From assembly GCF_027172205.1 (NCBI RefSeq), contig NC_070616.1:14932001-14996000 (forward strand): a stretch of DNA of 64,000 nt, read 5' to 3'. Under the pieces are notes generated by a model that saw nothing but the letters and a program-made list of their open reading frames with translations, did not search any database and was not told the origin of the DNA. The position numbers and the translations under genes were made by a program. The stretch comes from Podarcis raffonei. Its lineage: Eukaryota > Chordata > Lepidosauria > Squamata > Lacertidae. Below are positions 58,701 to 64,000 of the stretch, in pieces; the first letter of the stretch is position 1, and the number at the start of each line of letters is the position of its first letter.

Positions 58701-61700
58701 GTCTCACGGCAGCGAAATGTGCTGTCCTCTGCAGTGGAGGCAGTGAGGAAGGTAAACTGCTTATAGACTTGCACTTCAAACTTCTGTGCTTATTGTTAAG
58801 TCCCGCTTGTTATTATCACATTAGATGCAAGTGTACGTCCTTTCTGGTTTGCTTTGTAAATAAGACATTTGGCCAGGTTTCTTACAGGGGGACACATATC
58901 AAGCATGTACATCAAGCATGCAATGAACGTTGGATGATTAATTAATTGAATTTGTATACCGCCCTATACCCACAGGTCTCAGGTAGTTCACAAGATAAAA
59001 TCACAATGTAAAAACATATAATACATAATAAAAACAAAACAAAAACAACACAATAATCCCCCCCATCCCCAACACATTTTAAAAGGGCGTTGGATGTCAG
59101 TCAGCCCAAAGCCTGGTTAAAGAGGAACGTTTTTGCCTGGCGCCTAAAGGTATACTGTATAATGAAGGTGCCAGCTGAACCTCTCTGAGTTTTTATGTAG
59201 TTGTGGCTTCTGCCCTGAACTGCTAGATCCAGCGGGTGCTTTTCAACTAAGTTTTACTCAGAGCAGATGTACTGAAATTAATGAACATGACAAAGTTAGG
59301 CCCATTAATTTCAGCAGGTGTACTCTGAGTAAAACCAAATTGAAGGCTGCCCAGCATCAAAACAAAAGGTACCCTCATCAGGTCTCTGTCTTGCATAAAT
59401 CTAAACGTGGTGATCATTATCACAACAAGAGAAGGAATTTATCATTCTTATTACAATTAATTTATTAAGCCACCGCCTCAAGGCAATTTACACACGAAAC
59501 CACGAAGAACAGTTAGATTTCACCATTGCTTTGCCCTAAGGTAGAGTCTAAAGATGCTATCGTGGTCGCTCGGTGTGCCTGGGAACTCTGAGACACGTGA
59601 AGCCGCTTGAAGAACGTGCGAATGCTAACAAGGGAGGGAGGTTTCGTTGTGGGTGGGGAAAGGGCTGCCAACCTCGCGTACTAGCTCCTCTGATGCCCTC
59701 GGGCGCCCCTTTCCAACCCCAGCCCGCACCCGCAGGGCCGGGATGTCCCACTGCCGGCGGAGGGGTGGAAGGAAACGCAGATGCCCACCCTCCCGCTTGC
59801 AGCCTCCCGAGAGCGGCTCCTCCTCCCCCTCCCTTGGTTGCGAAGTGGTTCAGCCCAGCCGACCAACCCGCCCAGCGGAGGCCGAGCCAGCGCGGAGCTC
59901 TCCGTGGTGCTGAAATTGGGAGCAGCAGGTAGGAGCCCGGCGCTGTCTGGCCGGCCAGGCCTCAGCGCCCGCTTGGCCGAGCAGAGAGGGGAGATGGGGC
60001 TGGAAAAGGACCCCGGAGGGAGGAGGGTGGCTGCAGCCTCCTGGCCTTGCGGGCCGGCTTCCTGCGCAGCCGGCTCCTTCAGTGTCGTGGGACGTCATCA
60101 TGGAGTCCTCTGAGCGTTTGCAGAGTGCTTGCCTCAGCCACCGGGAGGAGGCGGGAGTCAGAGAGGGGCGGTTTCCAGGCGTGGGGTGGATAGAATAAAC
60201 TTTTAATAGCGCTATGATGTTTTTATTGATATTTTTAACTGTGTTTTGTATTGAGGGCGCGGTCTGGGAAAAAAGGTAGGGCATAACAACAGCAGCAAAA
60301 CAACAGCAGCAACAACAAGGAAACGCACTGCAACTCCAATTTTGGCTCTGGGTTACCCTCTCCCCTGCAGCTACCAAGGGCTTTGCTCGCCTTTGACTTG
60401 CTTCTCCATCAGGTCCCTGGCAGAATCGGGGCCTTTGCTGTGGCTCCTAACCAAGATCAGAGCTTTAGATTAGAGAAGCGGCAGGGCAACCCCATTTTTT
60501 CATGCAGAAGTGTCTGCGGGTTCAGTCCTGGCATTGCCCATTTATTTTATTTATTTAGCAGAATTTATATACAACTTGATTGTAACCAACCCTCCATGCG
60601 GTTTGCAACAAATACTAAACTGATCAATAAATATAAGTAGGTGAAAACATTTGGATAGCCATCTGTCAGGGATTATTTAGGTGTGATTCTTGCATTGCAG
60701 GGTGTGTGTGTTAGCAGTTACATCCAACACTACAATGCTATTATTTGAAAGATAATAAAATTCAACAGGACACCAGAAAGAGATTAAAACACACACCAGC
60801 ATTCTACATATCTGGATAGGCTTGCCTGAACAAAGTATTTTCCCCTTCCCTCTGAATCCCTTTTCTTTTTGTATTGTGTCTTTTAGATTGTAACAACCAT
60901 TGGCATTTGTAAGCTGCTCTAAGAGCCTTTTTATGAATACATAAGCACATAGCTCAATTCCTTAGCCACTACACTATGCCAGTGCATAAGAGAGACTTAG
61001 CTTTATCCGTGAAAGACAAAAGTGCTCCGTTGTTGTTGTTGTATGTCAGAGTAGGACATGGGAGACCAGGGTTTAAATCCCCACTCAGCCATGAGGCTCA
61101 CTAGATGGTCTTGGGTCCAGTCTCTCTCTTTCTCTCTCTGTCTGTCTCTCTCTCACACACAAACAACTTAATCTACCTCGCAGGGTTGTTGTGGGGATCA
61201 AAAGAGGAGGAAGAAAACCATGCAAGCCGCCTTGAGCTCCTTGGAGAAAAGGGTGGGGTAGAAATGCCATAAAATAAATACATTCACCTTCCACACATGA
61301 CCCTGGGCAATGTGCAGAAGATAATAAAAACAGCTTTAAAGCACAGTTAGAAAAACAGAAGAAGATGAGTTTTAAACCTATGACAGAGATTTATTCAGCC
61401 AGCTAGGAAAGCCTGCATGGAGTTATAGCCATCAAAGCTCTACTCAGGGTAGACCCCTTCGATTATTTATTTATTTGCGGGAATTTCTATACCAATCATC
61501 ATATAGAATACCAATGCAATGTATGTATATACACCTGAGAGTGTATACAATCCAGAAATAAATGAACCTGAGTTAGTCATGTCCATTAGTTCAATTGGTC
61601 TACACTGAGCATGGCTATAACATTAGATACAGCTCTATTTTTTGGGGGGGGGTTAGGTACCACTTTCAAAGATATCCCTGATACCCACCCAACCTAACCT

Positions 61701-63598
61701 CAGAGGGGTGTGCACACTAAGAGCAGGATCCTGGAACAGGATCCTCTTCTCTTGTACAACCAATCTGTTCCAGGATCCTGCTCTCTGTGTCCATACAGAC
61801 TACCTAAAAGATGGTACTCCAGGGGAGCACCTTTATGTATTCATTACCTTTATATCCCAATTTTCCTCCAAGGAGCTCAAGGTGGCATACATTGTTCTCC
61901 CAGCTCCATTTTATCCCCATGACAACCCTGCGAGGTAGGCTAGGTTGAGAGATTGTGACTGGCTCCTGGGCTGCTGTCAGAGCAAACTGGATTTTAATTT
62001 CTGGTTCTGAATGTGTTTTGATGTCTTTGCTTTTAGCAAGCATGTTTTCATTGCTTCGTATTTTATAATGATGCTTTTAAATGTTGGAAGCTGCCTTGAA
62101 TCCCACTTAGGAGAAAGGTAGACTACGACTACATTGAATAACAACCACCACCACCAGGTTCTTAGCCATGTAGAGCTTTATCTATTAAGGGGAACCCTTT
62201 GGCTGCAGAATGGATGGTTGCCCGTAGCCCCACTTCCCCCTTGAGTCTGACTGAGATTTCTCTCCTTTGCAGAGGGGCCCCAGAGCCCATCCTCTGGCAC
62301 AAGTGCATGATGGGTATGAAACCCTCCCTGTGAAGAAGGGAGTTGCAACTTCTCCCGAGACCAAACGGCAGATCCAGCAATTGGTGGGTTCCCCTCGCTG
62401 TTACTTTGAATCTAGCTTCTAAGCAGTGGCAAAGTATAAGAATCCCACTGCTGCCACAAGAATGGTAAAAATCAGTTGGGGGGAGTTTCTGGGAACGGGG
62501 AACAGTCAATGGGCAACATCTTTTGGGGTTTCAAATCTGCTTGGAACTATGTTGCCCTGGCATGGAATGCGTGGGGTGATGATGGTGAATCTGGCCTGGC
62601 CAGTTTCCACACTTCATCTCCTTTCCTCCCCCCTTTTTCCGGTAGGAGTCTGAGCTCAGAAGAAAGCGGAAACAATGTGAAAACCTTGAACATGAAGTGA
62701 GGAAGAAGCACAAGAGATGTGCAGAGCTCGTGAGTAGCATCCTGCACTCAGAGGTGCATCTCCACCCCCATGCTAACCTCCGAGGCCAAATCTTGAGAGG
62801 CAGATCAGCCAACAGCATACAAAGTGTTATGGATGATGGGAATTGTAGTCCAGTAGCATATGGAGAGTTATGGATGAAGGGAGTTGTAGTGCAACAACAC
62901 ACAGAGAGCCACACGTTTCCTATTCCTGCAATTAAAGAATGGATTGTGTTATGCCTGCTCCTGTCCCTTGGTCACCTCTACCTGTCCCTACAGATTCCTG
63001 GTTTCTCTGTCAAAGGAGGCAAATCTTCTTTTATTCCCCAGAAAAATCTGCTTTTTTTGTCCCTGTGCAGGAAATCCAATTGCAGGAGGTGCAAAGCAAT
63101 AATGTCCGGCTGTGTGAGGAGAACACTCTGCTTCATGGGCAATTGGAGTGGACAGAAAAGGTACGTAGGGATCTCTCCCCCCACCAATGCCTGATAACCA
63201 TTGAGGGAGTGCAAGTGAGCTTGGGGGTAACCCCAAACTGGGAACTTTCAGTGCAACTAAAATGGAAATTGATCCACAGTAAGTTCAGGGCAGACAGAAG
63301 AAAATAATTTTTCAGGCAGGGGCTTCAAGTAGGAGCTTGAAGTTGGGATAGCAGAATAATGGGGTCATAGAACTGTAGAGTTAGAAGGGACATCAAGGAC
63401 CATCTAGTCTGACCTCATGCAATCCAGGATGCATGTGCTTTGCTGCTGAGCAAACTTCCTTCTCTCCCTGGGCAGGTTGAATCTGAAAATGCTGACTTGA
63501 GGTTGCAGGTGGCTGTGGTGACTGAGGAACGGGATTCTGCTCTCCAGAAAACCCAGGAGCTCCAGAACAGGCTGGAGAGTCTCGGGCAGGCGCTAAAG
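43485..63598 (+). CDS. TSPOAP1: TSPOAP1 (RIM-BP1), N-terminal part; 3' continues off window
   Basis: Secure exons 55762-55869, 56804-56932, 57226-57402, 58476-58751, 62273-62383, 62646-62729, 63071-63160 and 63476-63598 are all phase 0 and join to 366 codons of coiled coil. They match human TSPOAP1 closely, for example [45 protein letters not shown] and ERDSAL-K-Q-LQ. Known role: RIM-binding proteins link RIMs and voltage-gated Ca2+ channels at presynaptic active zones through SH3 and FN3 domains; this one also binds the TSPO benzodiazepine receptor. Those SH3/FN3 domains lie beyond the right edge. The first coding exon (43485-43679) is a weaker call: the human segment KLNM just before exon 55762 was not found, so a small exon may be missing between them. 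Confidence 0.93.
43680..44064. other. TSPOAP1 first intron, nothing recognised
   Basis: No repeat or exon that I can support. Confidence 0.4.
44065..44122. repeat. (AAT)n microsatellite
   Basis: About 16 AAT units running into ATTATT. Confidence 0.97.
44740..45110. repeat. CR1-clade LINE pieces in both orientations
   Basis: 44805-45000 is antisense (cagcatcctgttctcacagt ggcc); 45035-45110 is sense (ctactgtgagaatagagtgc). Likely rearranged. Confidence 0.6.
45120..45225. repeat. Palindromic repeat
   Basis: tggactccaagctctcgtca gccc with an opposite arm near 45185. Confidence 0.5.
45545..45700 (-). repeat. CR1 3'-end fragment, antisense
   Basis: gtcatagaattgtagagttg gg, ttttccaacctctgctagga. 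Confidence 0.7.
45796..46130 (+). repeat. Two tandem tRNA-derived SINEs
   Basis: Copy 1 at 45803-45962 and copy 2 at 45970-46128, both starting with (ac/tg)agctcagtggcagatcat-type box A and ending at 'gagctggatggacc' / 'gagatagatgggc'. Confidence 0.75.
46650..46815 (+). repeat. MIR-like CORE-SINE
   Basis: cagtatctctcagcctaacc cacc, acagggttgttgtgaagg, ggcgtataaattta. Confidence 0.7.
46830..47215 (+). repeat. CR1-clade LINE 3' end with antisense CR1 piece inside
   Basis: 46893-46975 is an antisense CR1 terminus (tagagttggaagggacccaa); sense pieces flank it, ending near 47200. Confidence 0.65.
47216..47880. other. TSPOAP1 intron, nothing recognised
   Basis: Moderately GC-rich, no supported exon. 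Confidence 0.4.
47881..48835. repeat. Repeat cluster: duplicated 'cccggtttctgatttgatcc' element, LINE ends and a SINE
   Basis: The phrase tcccggtttctgatttgatc followed by ttttcat...gagaaatgttggagg occurs near 47925 and 48205, with a tail again near 48800. LINE 3' pieces (gaagctgcccagagtggctg) lie between. A long-type SINE sits at 48394-48712. Confidence 0.6.
48394..48712 (+). repeat. Squamate tRNA-derived SINE, subfamily A
   Basis: gggttaaaccacagagccta through cgactggacctaat; both ends slightly truncated. Confidence 0.8.
48838..49005 (-). repeat. tRNA-derived SINE
   Basis: ggctcatctagctcagcatt gtc, gactggcagcagctctccag. Confidence 0.7.
49321..49359. repeat. (TG)n microsatellite
   Basis: About 19 TG units. 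Confidence 0.97.
49655..50065 (+). repeat. L2/CR1-clade LINE 3' end, uninterrupted
   Basis: Matches 720-1140 without the MITE (gtggcagcacctacactttg g). Ends in an (AAAT)n tract at 50022-50063. Confidence 0.75.
50462..50718. mobile_element. MITE, 257 bp (CCCTGTTTCCC ends)
   Basis: 11-bp perfect inverted ends flanked by TA on both sides (50460-50461, 50719-50720). Interior has repeated gtcttattttcgggg phrases. Confidence 0.82.
50970..51300 (+). repeat. tRNA-derived SINE and a second partial copy
   Basis: 50975-51135 with ctagctcagtgggtacagaa and cagaaggtcccaggttcagg; a partial head at 51225-51300. Confidence 0.7.
51384..51800 (-). mobile_element. BovB LINE 3' end, antisense
   Basis: About 415 bp. 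The minus strand encodes [20 protein letters not shown] and [20 protein letters not shown]; the + strand reads gtcgtgtccgactcttcgtg accccatgg. Longer than the copy at 37980. Confidence 0.85.
52000..52540. other. TSPOAP1 intron, repeat-free block
   Basis: Moderate CpG content, no recognised exon. Could be regulatory. Confidence 0.35.
52542..53186 (+). mobile_element. Tigger-like MITE interrupted by a second MITE
   Basis: Left end cagtggtgcctcgggttaca, right end taacccgaggtaccactg, TA flanks (52540-52541, 53187-53188). Interrupted at 52730-53160. Confidence 0.85.
52730..53160. mobile_element. Nested MITE, 431 bp
   Basis: Ends CTGTATTTTTCGCCCCATAG and the near-perfect complement (about 27 bp), flanked by a TA duplication (52728-52729, 53161-53162). 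GC-rich core with two internal near-repeats (cttgcggggcaggcagcggg / cttgcggggcaggcagcagg). Confidence 0.85.
53195..54180 (-). repeat. CR1 3' end, antisense, interrupted by L1
   Basis: 53195-53423 and 54055-54180 are consecutive parts of one antisense CR1 (tagaattggaagggatcccc ... agatatttgaagatggctct). Confidence 0.75.
53424..54054 (-). mobile_element. L1-clade LINE 3' end, antisense
   Basis: T-rich start on the + strand, minus-strand similarity to L1 ORF2 C-terminus (YATTAARVL-type at about 53850). Flanked by a 19-bp identical duplication (53405-53423, 54055-54073). Confidence 0.82.
54280..54548 (+). repeat. Palindromic repeat split by a tRNA-derived SINE
   Basis: Arms at 54283-54322 (gactccaattcccatcagcc) and 54512-54545 (gatgggagttgtaatccaac); SINE at about 54335-54505 (actcagtggcagaagatctg). 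Confidence 0.7.
54549..55145. other. TSPOAP1 intron, A/T-rich, nothing recognised
   Basis: No supported feature. Confidence 0.4.
55150..55685. repeat. gggtgtggctaaaga minisatellite split by a SINE
   Basis: Degenerate units of about 15-20 bp at 55155-55256 and 55619-55680. Between them lies an antisense SINE. Confidence 0.8.
55257..55618 (-). repeat. Squamate tRNA-derived SINE, subfamily B, antisense
   Basis: ggtaaaggtaaaggtacccc through agcgccacccgcgtccct. Shares aggccgggggccagcgctgt with the copy at 40257. Confidence 0.85.
55726..55752. repeat. (CT)n microsatellite in splice acceptor
   Basis: About 13 CT units ending 9 bases before the acceptor CAG of TSPOAP1 exon (a). Confidence 0.95.
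55762..55869 (+). CDS. TSPOAP1: TSPOAP1 coiled-coil exon (a)
   Basis: 36 codons, [19 protein letters not shown] then [17 protein letters not shown], aligned with human LGELRQRCAILKEENQML. The polypyrimidine tract of the acceptor is largely a CT microsatellite (55726-55752). Donor gtgagg. Confidence 0.92.
55930..56050. repeat. Palindromic repeat
   Basis: gttggactacagctcccatc agcccaagcc. Confidence 0.6.
56307..56533 (+). mobile_element. Tigger-like MITE
   Basis: cagtggtacctcgggttaca ... ctcaaggtaccactg with TA flanks (56305-56306, 56534-56535). Confidence 0.85.
56590..56690 (+). repeat. tRNA-derived SINE, partial
   Basis: cttagctcagttgtagaaaa tctgctttgca. Confidence 0.55.
56804..56932 (+). 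CDS. TSPOAP1: TSPOAP1 coiled-coil exon (b)
   Basis: 43 codons: [40 protein letters not shown] and LKV. Almost identical to human. Acceptor ctctcgcag, donor gtaagt. Confidence 0.96.
57050..57210 (-). repeat. CR1 3'-end fragment, antisense
   Basis: gagtgggaaggcaccccaga ggtcatttagcccaacccc. Ends within about 15 bases of the next TSPOAP1 acceptor. Confidence 0.65.
57226..57402 (+). CDS. TSPOAP1: TSPOAP1 coiled-coil exon (c)
   Basis: 59 codons including [40 protein letters not shown] and KITSGK. Acceptor tttctgctgcag, donor gtgaag. Heptad-rich and conserved with human. Confidence 0.95.
57765..58385 (+). repeat. CR1-clade LINE, longest 3' copy
   Basis: taccattctggtcgcctcac ... gactttttagtttagagaaa ... 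ggaactccctcccacaggag ... ggcctgatgtagcaatctct. Covers an ORF2 C-terminal reading and the 3' UTR, and links the shorter copies into one family. Confidence 0.75.
58476..58751 (+). CDS. TSPOAP1: TSPOAP1 exon (d), coiled coil and linker
   Basis: 92 codons. [20 protein letters not shown] then QIALKN is the conserved helix; a Ser/Gly/Pro-rich linker and SAVEAVRK follow. Acceptor tcttcctag, donor gtaaac. Confidence 0.94.
58935..59240. repeat. LINE fragment (CR1/L2 group)
   Basis: attgaatttgtataccgccc tatac, then agcctggttaaagaggaacg tttttgcc. Confidence 0.6.
59640..60180. promoter_or_regulatory. Internal CpG-rich block in TSPOAP1 intron
   Basis: A GC- and CpG-rich segment with GCCCGC/GGCGG boxes, free of recognised repeats, inside the 58752-62272 intron. 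It resembles a promoter island. It could drive a shorter TSPOAP1 transcript starting before exon (e), or an antisense transcript. The longest open stretches here look like GC-driven chance frames. Confidence 0.45.
60181..61045. other. TSPOAP1 intron, A/T-rich, nothing recognised
   Basis: Short CAA-rich run near 60290; no exon or named repeat. Confidence 0.4.
61050..61280 (+). repeat. MIR-like CORE-SINE with (TC)n
   Basis: gacatgggagaccagggttt aaatcc, ctcgcagggttgttgtgggg, ggtggggtagaaatgcc. Confidence 0.7.
61720..61784. repeat. Perfect 20-bp inverted repeat
   Basis: AGAGCAGGATCCTGGAACAG (61720-61739) and its exact complement (61765-61784) with a 25-base loop. Confidence 0.92.
61825..61970 (-). 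repeat. MIR-like CORE-SINE
   Basis: ctccaaggagctcaaggtgg catac, cgaggtaggctaggttgaga. Confidence 0.65.
62273..62383 (+). CDS. TSPOAP1: TSPOAP1 exon (e)
   Basis: 37 codons, [20 protein letters not shown] then [17 protein letters not shown]. The last residues resume the coiled coil (human EKEQRVQQL). Acceptor tcctttgcag, donor gtgggt. The first half is poorly conserved. Confidence 0.88.
62646..62729 (+). CDS. TSPOAP1: TSPOAP1 exon (f)
   Basis: 28 codons, [20 protein letters not shown] then KHKRCAEL, matching human ESELSKKRKKCESLEQEARK. Acceptor tttccggtag, donor gtgagt. Confidence 0.95.
62817..62918. repeat. Palindromic repeat
   Basis: gatgatgggaattgtagtcc agtagc and a second, similar arm gggagttgtagtgcaacaac. 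Confidence 0.6.
63071..63160 (+). CDS. TSPOAP1: TSPOAP1 exon (g)
   Basis: 30 codons, [20 protein letters not shown] then [10 protein letters not shown]. Acceptor ccctgtgcag, donor gtacgt. Coiled coil continues. Confidence 0.93.
63365..63425 (-). repeat. CR1 3'-end fragment, antisense
   Basis: gtcatagaactgtagagtta gaagggacatc, ccatctagtctgacc. Confidence 0.65.
63476..63598 (+). CDS. TSPOAP1: TSPOAP1 exon (h), last in window
   Basis: 41 codons, [20 protein letters not shown] then [20 protein letters not shown] and K. Acceptor ctgggcag, donor gttggt. Human continues with HMREVAQRRQQ in the next exon, which is not in the window. Confidence 0.93.
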
Positions 63599-63869
63599 GT
63601 TGGTCAGATCCGGGGTTGTGATTAGAAAGGGGCATCTCTTTGAGTAGCTCTCTGCCCTGAGCATCCTTGTTAGGAAGCTGGGATAACAGAGGAGGCAGAT
63701 TTGGGAAAAGGGTTCCTGGTTCCCAGTTCAAAAATTGGTAGGGTGGGTGTGTATGTAGACGCCAGCTCCTTATTCTGGCTGGCTGTGCTCTGGTGTTGAA
63801 AAAGGGAGCTGGAATCAGGAATGGGGAAGTGGCTTCTGTTTCAGGGATTTGTAGCAGGGAAGTGGAATG

Positions 63870-64000
63870 CCCTTTTATGGACAGTCTGAGTAAAGCCCTA
63901 TACAGCTTAGGCCCAGGCTATTTAAGGGACCACATTATCCCTTACAAACCTGTCTGGGCTCTGCAATCTGCAGGGGAGGGCCTTCTCTCAATCCCACCAC
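63870..64000 (+). repeat. L2/CR1-clade LINE fragment
   Basis: taaagccctatacagcttag gcccaggctatttaaggg, like the ORF2 region seen at 510-640. Runs off the window. Confidence 0.6.

Overview
The window is vertebrate nuclear DNA, almost certainly from a squamate reptile (lizard type). The evidence is intron-rich vertebrate genes plus a squamate repeat mix: tRNA-derived SINEs, MIR-like CORE-SINEs, CR1/L2-clade LINEs, L1 pieces, BovB LINE ends and many small DNA transposons. I cannot fix family or genus. No prokaryotic features (operons, CRISPR) are present.

Three protein-coding genes lie on the + strand, in the order and relative orientation known from human 17q22. (1) RNF43, bases 1441-19223, lacks only its 5' end (signal peptide and about 84 codons, off the left edge). 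Eight coding exons join in frame to 728 codons plus stop, encoding the protease-associated ectodomain, one membrane helix, a RING-H2 finger and a long Ser/His-rich tail. A mostly repeat-free 3' UTR runs to a poly(A) signal near 21882. (2) SUPT4H1, bases 24788-29423, is complete: five exons encode a 117-residue zinc-finger elongation factor behind a CpG-rich promoter. (3) TSPOAP1 (RIM-BP1), from a probable first coding exon in a CpG island at about 43.5 kb to the right edge, continues beyond the window. Eight well-supported exons encode its N-terminal coiled coil.

Between SUPT4H1 and TSPOAP1 lies about 13 kb of intergenic DNA. It is mostly repeats, with repeat-poor blocks near 34.9-35.9 kb and 36.5-37.6 kb. 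The microRNA gene mir-142, which sits in this interval in human, was not seen by eye. Introns and intergenic DNA carry many nested insertions whose order can be read from target-site duplications: a solo LTR inside a LINE, a hAT-like MITE inside an L2-like LINE with an empty-site paralogue in the same window, a MITE inside a Tigger-like MITE, an L1 inside a CR1, and two SINEs inserted in succession at one site.

The three genes have unrelated jobs (Wnt receptor turnover, transcription elongation, presynaptic scaffold). They are neighbours by conserved synteny, not by shared pathway. I found no convincing new protein-coding system. The most interesting signals are the layered transposon history, a tRNA-Ile-headed SINE with a CR1-like tail, a GC-rich inserted segment with a YY1-like site, a second CpG-rich block inside TSPOAP1, and a CT microsatellite forming part of a TSPOAP1 splice-acceptor tract.
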